From positions 1,418,465 to 1,482,464 of the forward strand of contig VZRZ01001217.1 in NCBI GenBank assembly GCA_013398175.1: a stretch of 64,000 nt of DNA. Reading direction: 5' to 3'. Below the pieces are notes generated by a model. That model was given only the letters and a program-made list of their open reading frames with translations, was not told the origin of the DNA and searched no databases. The position numbers and the translations under genes were made by a program. The DNA is from Climacteris rufus. Its lineage: Eukaryota; Chordata; Aves; Passeriformes; Climacteridae. Below, piece after piece: positions 48,366 through 61,312 of this stretch (position 1 is the stretch's first letter; every line of letters begins with the position of its first letter).

Positions 48366-49346
48366 AGGAGAATTCACAACACATGGCAGTGACTCAGGAC
48401 AGCCAGTCCAGGGGAATCTCTGGGGACTGATGTCAGGAGGAAGCTCAGCACACAGCCTGATACTCCCTTACACACAGAACAAGTCCTGTGATAAAACTTC
48501 AATTACATTTGTAACATAAAAAAACAGTATTAGGCTGCCCTGAGTCAATGAAGTACCATCCAAACTTCAGGCAGTTAATTGATGATTAGAGTAGTGCCAG
48601 TTAATTAAATAAAACCATGACAGATAGAAAAAATTGTGGGGTTTATTGCATTTCTGTATAACCACACGTTACCTTATCCCGTTTCATGTAGTCCGTGGGA
48701 ACACACTGGTATGCGTAATTCCCAAAGGAACTGCTTAGGGAAGGGCTCCCTTGGATGAGCAGCCAATGCAGATGGCTGGGGCATCTCAAGGTAACAACCT
48801 CATTTGGGTAAAGGACTTTCAGGTCATTGAGCACTTCCCTGCAGAGCAGAAGTGACTCCTGCTGACTGCCTTGAAGTCTCCATGGGAGACAAGGCAACCA
48901 GAACGACTTGGGAGACTTGTCTTGGAAAGCTTTCACACCACCAGAGTTTTGGGTTTGTACCGCAGAGACCAGACTGAGCTTCTGCAAAGGCAAGACATTT
49001 TCTCTGTGCTGGGGAGCTGAAAGCAGGCTCAGGCAGCCAGAGCAAGGGATTTCATTTTGGCTTTGTCACCCACCCAGAGCTGCCTGCTCTGCTGGCTGCT
49101 GCCACTTGTTCTGCCCAGAAAAGGGAGGGGAGAGAAGGTGTGTTTGGGTTCTTTTGGCTCCAGAGGATATTGTTTTCCTTCTCCTTGTTTTATAAATTCC
49201 AGCTCTGTCACAGCTCTTGGCCATTATTCAGATGAGTGAAAAACAAATACTTCTGCTTTCTGCATAAAGCAGGGATTACAATGTTGTAATCACTTCTATT
49301 GTACTTCACCAAATTCCCTTTAATTTGCAGTATGTGTCCATTAACA

Positions 49347-49402
49347 CTACATATATACACTTATACATTATATACATTATACTTACATACACATATATGT
49401 AA
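49347..49402. repeat. TA/CA-rich low-complexity tract
   Basis: Mixed TATA, TACA and CATA words, including ACATATATACAC and ACACATATATGT. It is a degenerate alternating purine-pyrimidine tract with no clean period. Confidence 0.8.
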
Positions 49403-52400
49403 TTTGTCATATTGAGCTTGTAGCCTCCAGATTTTTCTCAGAATTACTGACATTCTTTTTAAACAACAGTTATTAACATTTAGTCATTATAACTAGTACA
49501 AAGAAAAAACTACAATTTTAATTGCAGACGCTTGCTTAAAATCATCCTAGTACAACTAATTTGTCATGCTGACTAGCAACCTAAACTTAGAGCTATATTG
49601 TAAATTGGTGGGTTTTCTCCAGTTTTAAATATCTTGTATGTTTAGTTTCTGCAAAACAAACCTACAAACCTTTTGTGTAACTCTTGACAAATACCAATCG
49701 TTGCTTGGAAGATGAAGCATGAAAAATCTTGTGCTTGGTACCACCTTCATCCATCTTGTACCATTATTCTCGCCTTGATGACAGCAGCAGCTTTCTGCTC
49801 CTGGGAGACCAAGAGAACGATAAACCCTTCCCAAGCTTCACACTTCATAAAATAAATCCAGAGCATCACAACAAGCAGCACAGCCCTTGCAGAACAAGTG
49901 CTTTTGTCTTTTCATTCCTGTGGTTTCTTGTTTATACACACCAGAACTACAGTAAAAAAAATTAAATCTCTATCTCTAGATATGGTGGGTCACCAGAACA
50001 TGAGGCACAGACACAGCCCCACAGCTCAAATGTGCTTTTCTTGATATTCAAAGAGGATGAGCACGGGATTGTTTTTTCCCTCCTCCCTTAGGAATGCTTT
50101 CCACAAAGGACAAATTTAAGAATCAATTACTATACTAAGAACAGAACCTGTATTAAGTCACAAAGCTTCATCCAGCAATTGCAATATATAGAGACACACC
50201 GGGTTCAGGTGATCCCTTTTTATTACTTTTCTGTTTGGTTTTACACTTTAATTTCTTCATACACTTCTTTAATAACAGTTAAGGAGTATTAAGGATTTCC
50301 TGGTGGAGTTGAGCAGTAGTGAGCATAAAACTCTTTCACCAGAGCCTGTTCTTGCACATTTATTCCCCCTGCTGTGAAAACCTCTGGTGCATTTTTGATC
50401 CTGCGGCTGTTGCAGCCCCGTTTTTAGACAGGCTGCTTGTCTCCAAGGTTCAACTTTAGTTACTTTTAAATGATGAATCATGAGCTAGCCAGAGCCCAAG
50501 CATCTCTATTAAAGGCCTGCCTTTGTTTACAAAGCCCCAGGACAGAGCTGCCTGCCCAACATTATTTCCCAAAGGAGCACGGAGCTCCTCCTCTGCTGCA
50601 CCTCAACCCGACACCAATGACAGAGGATCCCAGGGTTGGAGTCAGCCTGGAACAGAAACCAAAATTCACCTCCTCGCTCTTTCAGCAGCACCTCAGAGTA
50701 CAGAATGTAAACCTGTACATCAAACCAAAACCAACTGTTGAAAAAGCTGTTTATGTCAATACTTATGGGGAACTGACATAGCTCCGGATGTTTTTTTCCT
50801 TTCATGTCCTTATTTAAAAAGGACACATTTTGAGCTGTTTTACAAAGACAGGTTTCTTAAATTAATATAGTGAGGGTTAATAGAGGTATTAAATATTTAA
50901 AAATCTGGGAAAAAAACACCAATTCTCACTGATATTTTGTTCTGAATTTATAACACTAATCCTAGAATAATAGTAATTTTTACATTCTGCTTGGTTTCAA
51001 AATGAAAATTGCAGACAAGTAACTCTGATCCTTTTCAAACTTGATCTAAAGTTCTTAAAATGGAATTTTCCAATTTGAATCATTTCAGCTTAAAAACTGA
51101 GACTGGAACTGCCTCAGTACAATTCACACATATATTTAAGGACACAACATTTCATAGCACTAAAATAAAATGTTTTATAATGATCTGCAATAGCTCAGAC
51201 AAGATGCCTCACACGTTTGCCCTTTTCATCAAAGGCCAGAAAAAGATCCCAAAGGGGTTTAAAGATGCCATGTGAACACTTTTATAGTGGTATTGATCTG
51301 ACAGAAAGAAATGCCTGCCACGTCACAAGATGTGTGACCTTAAATCTGTCAACTGTGGAAGAAAACAGAATATTTACAGGTTTAAACTCCAGCTTTGTAA
51401 CATGTTTTCAAGTGCTGCCTGGGACATCTGAAGATTATTAGGTCTTACCATCCTTTTAATGATTTTTTTATTATTATTGATTTTATTTTTAACGCCAAAG
51501 AGCCTGTACTAGACTACTGGAAGCCAAAAAATAGACAAGCATCCCCCACCATGACTCCAAAGTAACAGTAAACAAGGAGTTCAACATTTTCTTCTATTTC
51601 ATTAGAAATCTGAACGTTAAATGCTACCTAAAACATAGAATAAAAAAATAGGGCAAAGTAAACACACATTTGCTTTTGACAAGTGCTCTGAGGAAAGGAA
51701 ATCCATTCAAAAGCAGGGCCCAGAAAAAGCACAAAGAGTTCTCCCCATACTTTACACAGCTCATTTTCAAGCGTATGATCTGACATGAGTTAAACATAAA
51801 CCCACATGATTTTTGAGTCCTTTTTTTGTTTTCCAATGCTCACTCAACTTCCAGACACCTTTGCTGGTGAAGAGAGCACTTCTCCAAGCCAAGGTCCTTC
51901 TTCTGCAGTTTATAATGTACAGAATCACCTCATGTGGGTGCCAGGAGTGAACTAAAGACACCCAGAAGGTATAAAATATATAACAAATACACTCAGCCCT
52001 TCTCAGCTCTAAACAAAGAATTCCACTTTTGGTCTCTTGTCTCCAGACTCCAAAACTGTACTTAGGAAATGACAGGACTCTACAAATAATGTTTCCAGTT
52101 CTTAAATTGTCTTGTCCCAAGGCTAATTATATTAACAGACTTCCCTGGGTTTAATTAGCATTTTGTATAACCCCAGCTGATCATTAAAATGTCATTTAAT
52201 CTGATCACTAAAGTACATATTTTAAGTCCAGTGCAGATGAAGGAATTGCAAGTATACAATTACAATGGAGTGGATGAGCCAGGATATTTTTCACTCCTAA
52301 ATTCAATTTCAGGATCTCAAGTCCATTAAATCTTCCTCTGTATTTAACTGCCAGGAACAATCAATCCCAAGCTCCTATTTTGTGTATTGGAAACCTGAAT

Positions 52401-53120
52401 TCTCAGTTCCTGTCACTCAGCAGTCGCAGGTGGCTCTGCCCTACCCAAAACTCAAGTGTGCCAATCTCCGAGCCTGGCTGGAAGGTCCCAGCAGAACCTC
52501 AGTGCAGGCACTTCCATGCTCTCACTCAGTTACTTTCTCACTAAACCCATTTGACCAAAGAAAACAAGCTGCTGCCAGTAAAAGAACTGATTTGCTTCCA
52601 CACTTGTATTTGTAACAGAGCTTTTACCACCCAAGATTTTGCAGCAAAACCTCTAGAAGTACATCAGGCTCCAAAGAGCTGAATCTCCAGTAGGGTTTCT
52701 GAGGAGCTGTGCTTCCAGGTGAGTTACTGGGCTGAGAGCTTGGGGGAATTTTTACAAGCCCAGAGCTCTCAGGAAACCTAACTCCAGAGCTCTTTTGTCA
52801 TGCCCACAGGGAAGCACTAACTCCTTTTTGGAGGAGGTTCTATGAAGGAATGAGCACACACTTCCCCATTCACATGGGGCTCAGCCACTTGCGGAGTCAT
52901 CCTCCTGCAGTTCCCACAGGTGGGAATCATGGCACCACGAGAAGCAGAATTACAGTCACAGCTAAGGCCTGGAAACATGGCAAACTGAGATTAAACCAAT
53001 TCCTTCAGAGGAATGACAGCATCAGTACACATGCACCTTCAGCCAAATCATGGCAAGAGCAAAGCCTAAATGATCTCTATTAAAACCAAAATCAAGCAGC
53101 AAACCCCACTGCATCAGCAC

Positions 53121-53157
53121 TGTTTTATATTATGTTTTATGTTTTTTATGTTTTATA
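53121..53157 (+). repeat. (ATGTTTT)n short degenerate repeat
   Basis: About four imperfect units of TATGTTTT with small length changes. A local slippage repeat. Confidence 0.85.
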
Positions 53158-56100
53158 ATTCTGGACTTTATGCATTCATTAGCTAAACCCCAAGAAATGG
53201 GCTTGCTACACAGAACTGAGGATATTTTGATGAAACACAACTGGACAAATCCCACAGTGGCAGACACACCTCTGTGTACCAGGTTCCCACGGCAGAGCTC
53301 TCCCCCTTCCATGAACCATCCACACACAGCTATAGAGGAGCACAAGGGCACAGGTGCTTGGGGCAGATTCTGCTTCTCAGGTTTTATCTGCCATCCCCAC
53401 TTCACAAAAAGGCTGGACACAAAGCCTGACACTGGATAACTTATAGAGCCATTACTTCCTCTCCTTCTGGCTTCCTTCTAATGCCTGAGCTACAGCAAAC
53501 ATCTCTGTGATTAAAGGAATTTACTCTGAATCTCTGCTGCTTCTGAGCACTAAGAGAATGATTTTCCATGATGCTGAGTGCTCCTGTCCAGGTGCAAAAC
53601 GACTTCAGCTCCCAGTTTCTGATTTAATTTAGATGCAAACTTTATTCTGATGTGAGGTTAGGTCTTGAATAATTGCTGCTGGATAGTAAAACTTGTATAG
53701 CTCAGATGTTTACAGGGCCTTGTTTATATATACTTGTGCTAGCAGCCTTTAGGTTAAACTGAGAACACACAAAACTGTTTGCATTTTCAAGAATTTGCTT
53801 TAATTGTCCAGTATTTTAATAATCTGCTTACCGCCTGTCTGGTTTTGTTTATCTGGAAGAAAGCTGTTTGCCTGAGTAAAATAATTCGATTCAAAAAATA
53901 GATTCTCTGTAGATGTCTCCAGTATGTAGAAAGTTTTGGTCACTGGTGTTTTTCAAAAAGGCTGTGCTGCACTTTCTGTACTGAAGCCATAATACTCTTG
54001 CTTAGGGGAAAAGGTTATTTGATGCATGAGAAGTTGTGGATTTTATTCTTTTAAATATTTTGTTGCAGATCTGAACTCCTTGGGCCGTTTTTGTTTGCAC
54101 GAATCTTTCCCACCAAGTATTAGTCATGCTCTGAGTTCTGTTAAATGGTTTTGATGAGAATTCTGGTAGTTGGCACAGGGGCTCAGAAACAAAATGAGGC
54201 TGATTTGTAAGCATTTATTTTATCCAAAGTTTGTGGCTCAGCTGCTTATCTGAACTTCCATTATAAACTTTGGCTTGCTTGTAAATCTTAGCAAAGATCT
54301 TTTCATTAAACCACCAGCCATTAACATGAAAATTCAGTAAGGAAAAATAAGTGCTTTGAGATTAAATTAAAAAAAAAAAACCCTCTTATTCAACCTATTA
54401 GTACTTTAAGAACTTGATTTCTAGATACAATTAAAAGCAATTAAACTCCAAAGCTCCAGAACTGCACTCCAAGGAGAACACACTGTGGCAGAACAAAATG
54501 CAAGGATGCAATCAGAGCTGTGTTGAAACTGCTGATGTTTCACATGTCTTTGGCTTTTAAAACACACAGAGAGTAACTGCACTGAGAGAAATTAAAGAGC
54601 CTGTGATTCAACAGCCTGGATGTGAGGGGGGGATCAAGCAGCTGCATCTCCCATGTTCTGGAAGGGCTGATCACAAGCAGAGAGATGGTGTCATTTCCAG
54701 AAGAAACTCCTGCTCCATCCACTCTGTCTGTAAATCCAGTCTCCACTGTGGTTCTTCAGAGCCCACCGGCTTCTCAACAACTTCCTCAGCTTCCCACACT
54801 GCAGCAGCAGGTAACCTGTATTCCTGCCAGGAGTGTGACCTTACGTATGACACGCTCCCCACACCAGCGACTCCGCTGCTGTGAGTGCTGCACAAGCAGC
54901 ACGTGGCTGCACAGCCTTCCATGAACACAGTCCCTGTTTCATCAGCAGCACCCTCAGCACAGACTGCCCAGGGATGCAGAGGGGAACTGCCTCCATGGAC
55001 CTTGGAAGGGAGAGAAGCATTTGCAGAAAGGACTCTGTCCACTGAAGACCTTGCCCTTCACTCAGGGCATATTTAGGCACTGTTTCACTCAAGACTTTTT
55101 GAAACATCTTTTTGTAACATTCCAGGTACAGTCTCATCCTCTTGTTTTAAATATCAAATAGCTTATTAAAAAGACACTGTGATGTTCAATCAAAAAGGAA
55201 CATTGTCTTGGCTGACAAGGAAGGGGATGTTCCCACAAATGCTCCAGCCAAGCTTCTTGAAGAAGAAACTTGCTCTGCACCTGTGCAGAGACCTCTGCAA
55301 AGCAAAGGAGGTTCAAGACAGGGGACCAAATAAGCTGAAGGTGGAGAGGAAAATGAATGGAACAGTGCCACATCCAGCACCTCCTCAGGCTGATGATTTC
55401 AAGAGCTTTCTGTTCTGTTGGTAACTGATCTCCAGCCTGTTTTGTTCACTCAATGTATTTTCCTAAAAATACATTTCAGCTCTGCCTCTTTTCAGCCTTC
55501 CTTTTTCAAGGAGAAAATCCAGCATCCTGGTTTTAACACAATTTCCCAGGCAAGAACTAACAGGCAAAGCACAATTAGGAAATTGTGCTACCAGGACATT
55601 TTACATTCTTGCTAAAGTGACACAAACTTTACATAAAGTTCATTTCCTCAGTGCCATAACGTGAACCACTGCATCATTTACTTATCTCCAGCTGCTGCAG
55701 CTCCTCATCTGTATGAGATGTCAAACAGCTCAGAGCAGAAAGCCAAGGAGTCGTGCAAACCAAGAGCAGCAATTCAGTGGCAGCAGATGTGTCTGCCTTC
55801 AATTATCAGACACATACATAGCAAGAAAGATTATCTGAGTAAACTTTCTTATGCCTCCTGCACAGCTTTAGAAACCTTTGGTTTTCCCATTTCATTTTCT
55901 TGGGCGTTGACAGTTAAGAACAATCTCTGTTTCTCCAGGAAAGAAAATAACTGATGATTCAGAGATGCACAATTAGATCGAGATATTCCAGGTTAGGGAA
56001 GCAAATGTGACAAGACTGTCAGGATTTTCCTCCCAGATTTAGGAGAAACAGATGAGATGTTACATAAGCTCCTCACTGATCACTGAGGTTCAGTTCTACA

Positions 56101-56227
56101 GCAGATCATCAATTTAGAACAATTTACTATTCCAATATTAAAGAGTTACTTAGAATTACAAGTGCTCTCTTCCATAATTTAAAGCTTGTTGGAGAAAAGA
56201 ATGAATTAGAGCTTATTTTTAATAAAT

Positions 56228-56284
56228 AAGATTCATAAAATTGAAGAAACTCAAACTTGGAAAGGACTTGAAAGGTCATTAGCA
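56228..56284 (-). mobile_element. Very degraded CR1 3' end
   Basis: Read on the plus strand, GATTCATAAAATTG followed by ACTTGGAAAGGACTTGAAAG and GTCATTAG follows the reverse complement of a CR1 tail (GAATCATAGAATGG, TTGGAAGGGACCTTAAAG, ATCATCTAG). Only about 55 bp remain and the match is loose. It would be an old minus-strand copy. Confidence 0.5.
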
Positions 56285-57279
56285 AAGTGTAATGGAGAAG
56301 AAATAGTTGAGTAACACAAATACAAATGTATTTGTAAATCCTGCTCCTGCTTAGTGCTTCTCTCTCATTTTACAATATCCACATTATTCCTACTTCACTG
56401 CAAAAAAAGCAAACAAATATTGAGGGCACTGTCTGATTTAGTTACTACTGAAAAATTGCATTAGGCACAGATCCCAAAATAATAACTATTCTGCTCCTCA
56501 GCTTTTAAACAAAACATACACATTTGCAAACACTCTCTATGCGGTGCCTGCCAGACTGCAGCTTATTATAAAGCACAGCAAAAGGACTACACTGATAGCA
56601 CTGCAGATAACATATCTTGGTCCCTCACTTGAAGTCATCTCTTCGTCCCTGAAATAATGTCAATAAATACCTATGTAGCTACAGAAGTTTGGGCTTTAAA
56701 TATACCAAGAAAAACATGAAAATATGTGTAATTACAATGTAATGCTCTGAAGGGGCAGATCAGACTGGCAGGAGGTCAGGGATTTGTTTATATCCATCTT
56801 CCCACCTGTCTGGTACTTTGGCTGTGTGAGGTGCTGAGCAGGGTAGTCTCCATCCGGTGGTCATTCCTGCTGTGGGATTTGGCCAACAGGACGATGGGAG
56901 GGCTGTCATTAACAGAAACATGGGAGCCAGCTTTCTGGGATCAGAGAGACTGGACTTTAGCTCTCAAACATGAAGTGCGCCGTCAAACACAATTTCTTCT
57001 TCAAAGAAACACGTGCTACATAAAGGAATGTAACTGTAAATGCATTTTAAACCATATTTAAAATGATTATAGGGTAATGCAGGATCTGAACCAAAGACAT
57101 GCAGTGGTGCAGGCTGCACATCACTGAACTGAGCTCCTGGTTTGGGGTGATTTCAAATGTCATTTTCAAGAAACAAGACTAACTACGAAGAAACTTTCTG
57201 AAAGAAAGAGAGCCAGGCACTAAAAATGAAATGACACTCAGTATAAATGCTTTGCTGGCTGGGGTGCAGCTCCACCAGG
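56285..57279. other. Non-coding sequence, no gene seen
   Basis: AT-rich background. The longest frame is 76 codons. No repeat family is recognised. Confidence 0.65.
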
Positions 57280-57492
57280 TTGAGTTGGATATCAGAAGGA
57301 ATTAGAACAACAATCAGAAGGTTGTTGAACACTGGGCTGGAGTGCCCAGGGAGGTGGTGGAGTCTCCATCCCTGCTCAGGAGCAGCCTGGCCGTGGCTCT
57401 CAGTGCTCTGGCCTGGCTGACAGGGTGAAGTCTGGCCACAGGTTGGACTTGGTGACCTCAGAGGTCTTTTCCAACCTTAGTGATCCTGAGCA
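57280..57492 (+). mobile_element. CR1 LINE 3' fragment, older subfamily
   Basis: Plus-strand CR1 tail. It contains TTGAGTTGGATATCAGAAGG, GGCTGGAGTGCCCAGGGAGG, TGGTGGAGTCTCCATCCCTG, CACAGGTTGGACTTGGTGAC and CTCAGAGGTCTTTTCCAACC, and ends near TTAGTGATCCTGAG. The wording differs from the 20 kb and 46 kb copies (GTGGAGTCTCC instead of GTGGCTGCCCC), so it belongs to another CR1 subfamily. 5'-truncated, no coding part left. Confidence 0.92.
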
Positions 57493-57899
57493 ATAATCCA
57501 ACATCAGCTGCACTCCCTAAGTGAAGGTGCTTCACACAGCACTGCAAACCCCTCCAAAGCAGCAACTGTGCAGATCCTAGCTAGGAGTTCAGTAAATACA
57601 GATGTGCAAAGAGGAGAAAAAGAAATACATCAATACAATAAAACTGTACCAGCGTTATTAATTGCTGCTTATTGGACTTTTTCCTGGCTTAGCTGTTTTC
57701 CAATAAAAACCAAACAGCTGCTAAGACTGCACAAGGAAGTCACTTGTAATGACAGGCATGTTAAAAAAGAGACAAAAGCACATTTCTAAAGGAGCCTGTT
57801 TTAGACAGAACAGTTCATGCTTTGATACAGGACTCCCACCTGTGATATATCTACAAACAATGAACAAAAACAGATTTGAAGTCAGGAATAGAAAAGATT
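57493..57899. other. Non-coding spacer between two CR1 tails
   Basis: No recognised feature. The CR1 pieces on either side each have their own 3' end, so they are independent insertions rather than one split copy. Confidence 0.6.
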
Positions 57900-57953
57900 G
57901 TGCTTGGCTCAGATGACCCACTGTGGTCCCTTCCAACTGTACCCATTCTGTGA
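57900..57953 (+). mobile_element. CR1 LINE 3' terminus, short
   Basis: CTCAGATGACCCACTGTGGTC, TCCCTTCCAACTGTACCC and ATTCTGTGATT reproduce the last approximately 55 bp of a CR1 tail, with the ATTCTGTG octamer at the end. Plus strand, extremely truncated. Confidence 0.8.
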
Positions 57954-58812
57954 TTTTTTTAAATTTAAAAAATCTATTTGTTTTAATAGAAAAGTATCTC
58001 TAGCAAAATCTAGATGATTTCCACTGATATTGAGTATTTCAAATGAGAAAACAAATATTTGCAAAACACTTAAATTAATAGTTTAAATAACTACTGCTTC
58101 TAAAATACGGAATTTTAGACTATTATGGAATTTATATGGAATTTTTCCTCCAAGTCTCCCTTGTGAAGTTGTTTGCTAAAAAAGTTCATCAGAATTGGTT
58201 TTTTTTGTCTCATTCCTCTCTCATGCTTAAGAAATAAAATTTATTGCATGTTGGTTAAAATGCAACTTCTAATGAAGCATATATACAAAGAAATCAGAAC
58301 ACACAGACCAAATTCTGCTGCAATGCGGACAGAATGAACCAGTCTGGCTCTGCTGTGTGTGCCCAGACTAAACTCTGCCCTCCCAGCCCTGGGTTTGCAG
58401 AAGAATTTCAACCCAGAGCCAGCTGCTGCCCACATCACTCACCCCTGCATTTCAAGAAAGCTCTTCAAACACAATAAGCCCTCGTGTTCCTGTCCCAGCC
58501 ATGGTTTCAAACATTACTGCTTTTATTCTGAGGCTGCACATTATTTGCTCATGCACACAGAGGAGATGACCAATCAGCCTGTTTTTTTTGCCATGTGAGG
58601 AGGTTTCTTTTTGTTATATCCACTAATCAGCATCAAGAGCAACTTGGGAAAGAGAGACTCTGGATGTGCAGAGCTCACTCAAGTTGGCTTTTCAAGCTAA
58701 GATTTTATTATTTGAAGCAAAATGAAAAGGAAGTAAATCAGCTCCCTCTGGGTGACAGGAATTTTAAAGAACCCTGCTGGACATCTCAAGAATAAATAAT
58801 AGTGAAATAAAG
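57954..58812. other. Non-coding AT-rich sequence
   Basis: No recognised repeat or exon. Strongly AT-rich to about 58260. Confidence 0.65.
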
Positions 58813-58856
58813 CTTTTTTTCCTTTTCTTTTTTTTTCCCCCCCTTTTCTTTCCTTT
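58813..58856 (+). repeat. 44-bp uninterrupted pyrimidine tract
   Basis: Every base is C or T, with T7, T10 and C7 runs. On the minus strand it encodes the lysine-rich end of a 229-codon frame (58764-59453). That basic stretch is therefore compositional rather than a real nuclear localisation signal. Confidence 0.92.
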
Positions 58857-61186
58857 GGTGATTTGCCTGTCGATTGCCTTTTCATTTCCTGGAGACATTT
58901 CTAAGCCTTCTACTCCCCCAAACCCAAACAAAATCATTGCCCCTCTCCCCAAAATGCAATCCCACAGTGATGTGAGAGCACAGAACTGGAGGCAGCACAC
59001 AAAGCCCGTGTTTCTGTGCCTCTGCTCACTGGCCCAGCCAGAAAAGCATTTCTTTATTTCACTGGGGGGTGGGCTCACTTCACCAGCAAGGAAACTGGAA
59101 AGCACGTGATGGACTGATAAGTCCCCTATAAATAGATTTGGGCTTTGCCCAAGTGCTCTGATTTGCAGCAATTGATGTAAATAAGCTCTGGTTCGAAAGC
59201 CTGTGACAAACAAAACTCTAAAACGACTTGGTTGTATAAACAACTGTCTCCATGGCGCAAGTGAGGCTGGAATCCACTCCTCAGCTCCCTCTCTGCAGAA
59301 CTGGGCACAGGGATTCCAAGGAGGGCTTTTGCTGTGTGCCTTGGCTATTTGTGTCCATGCTGCCCCAACCACAGAACCTGTATTAACACTTGCACAGTGG
59401 TCCTTGCAATTCTCAAGCCTAATCCCACACAGAAAGCACAGAGAAACAAGCATTTCTTAACTTTTTATATCTCTGGTTCTCTTGTTTTTAGCAGGTAGAG
59501 CAACTGTACTACATTCATCTGGCCAGATTGGACTGTGTGTTCATGCAATTCAATTCTGCACTCCCAAGAGCAATAGACAATGTGCACCCAAAGAAAAATA
59601 TCCATCTGCATCCGCATCAGGGTTCACTATTTTCATGCAAATAAAAACGTCTCTCCTCATCTTTTTTCTCTGGTTTATAAGCACATTAGAATTCTAAGTA
59701 TGTCTCTAATATTCAACTGCAATTGAAATAACTTTATATCAAATAGTTTTAGATCCCATTTGACATAGCTCGAAGAGTAAAGGAAAATGCAGTTTTTTCT
59801 CATACTCTAAATAATCTTGCAAATAGTTTTGAATTTATCATCAGGATAAACTGCATGACTAACAGGCACAGTTCCTACTCAGGGGAAAGCTGCTGACAAC
59901 ACTTCCACATTCTCATCACTCATCTTAATTCTGGGCTACTTAATATAGAAATCTCTTTAAATTATGCATTGTCTCCCAGTTCTCTTATCCTGGGACTACA
60001 CCTGTCCTGGATGTGCCAAACAAATACTTGGTCATTGTTGGTTTCTTCCAACAAAGCTTCTGGAGCATATGTTTCTAACAGGAATCTTAAATAAGGTTGA
60101 GCAAACCTGTGCAGGAGCACTGGAGATGCTCACGTCAGTACTCTCTGTCGTGGGGTTGCACAAGCTCTTCTTAAAGATAACTGAACAGATCATCTGAAGA
60201 TTATTCCAAAAGTCAGACAGCTCACAAGTGTGAAATTTTCTAAAGCCAGTGGGGGGGTATCCACAGTGCCAGCAGCAGGCACCTGAGCTGGGAGCAAGGG
60301 GAGAACCTCACACCCCCATCACCTACAAGCCCAGGGTCTTGTTTTGGTCCACACAGACAGACAGAGGCCTCTGCAGAAGGACTTGTGGCTCCTCCAGCAG
60401 CCCATCCATGAGCTCCACCACCTCCTGCACACCTTCTCCTCCCCTGGCAGCACTGCCAGCTGTGGGCAGCTTTCTCCATGTTACACAGCATTGCTCTAAA
60501 GAGCACAAGACTGTCTGAGAATAATTGGGTTTTGCCAGATGGCAGAAAGCTAACAGAGATTGCGTAACATTTGTTTAAAGCCTGATAAGTTTTACCTTGG
60601 CACTTGTAATCTGGCCAAAGTTTTCAGTTGGAGTAGAAAACATGGTACCTCCCTTTCAAACACATGGACATTTAAATGCTCTTTATTAAGCTGGTATCTG
60701 ATTCCTAAAAAATCTGTGAAGGGTTCCTTCTAATTACATAATTTGCAACTGTCACATGCAAACATTTAAAGTAGCAATATCTAGTGATTAGGCTTTCAGA
60801 GAAAAAAACACTTTAAATATAAACCAAAAGGAAAAGCCAAGCATCATCAAAATATGAGCAGACCTAAGCACAGCTTTCAAATTCTCCATTTTTATTATGT
60901 AAGTAACAGTTAAATAATTCCACTTCTCCTCCCACCATTTGAAACTCTCCTGACTCCAGGAGGATGAAAAAAAATACAGTCTAAAAAAAAAAATCAGTTC
61001 CCACAACTGAAATACTGGCACAAACTTATCAGTGCCTTAAAAACGAGCTAGATCATACTCAGTGTTGCCTACAAGAATTTACAGCAGCAATAGTTCTCTT
61101 GAAACATGCAGAAGTGCCAGCACGTTTCAGTACAGGCAGAAACATGGTGTGTGCCAATTATGGTGAGCAGCAAGCAGGGACATCAG
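58857..61186. other. Non-coding sequence, no gene called
   Basis: Contains most of the longest frame in the window (229 codons, minus strand, ending in the pyrimidine tract), which has no recognised domain. A GC-richer patch at 60250-60480 has overlapping frames of 88-89 codons on both strands. No transposon is recognised. Confidence 0.6.
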
Positions 61187-61312
61187 AGAATCATAGAAGG
61201 ATTTGGGTTGGAAGAAGCCCTAAAGAGCATCTTGTTCCAACCCCCTGCAATGGGCAGGGACACCTTCCACTACCAGGTTGCTCACAGCTTCATCCAGCTG
61301 TGCCTTGACACT
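61187..61312 (-). mobile_element. CR1 LINE 3' fragment, minus strand (about 125 bp)
   Basis: The plus strand reads AGAATCATAGAAGGATTTGG, then GGTTGGAAGAAGCCCTAAAG, ATCTTGTTCCAACCCCCTGC, AATGGGCAGGGACACCTTCC, ACTACCAGGTTGCTCACAGC and CATCCAGCTGTGCCTTGACA. This is the reverse complement of a CR1 tail with its terminal octamer at the left. 5'-truncated at the right, where similarity fades after about 61312. Confidence 0.94.

Larger units (their letters stand above)
48366..56227. other. Non-coding sequence, no gene seen
   Basis: About 7.9 kb with only the two low-complexity patches listed separately (49347 and 53121) and an A12 run at 54370-54381. GC-richer patches at 49010-49150 and 54600-55060 carry overlapping frames (up to 123 codons) without a known domain. 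No transposon is recognised. Confidence 0.65.
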
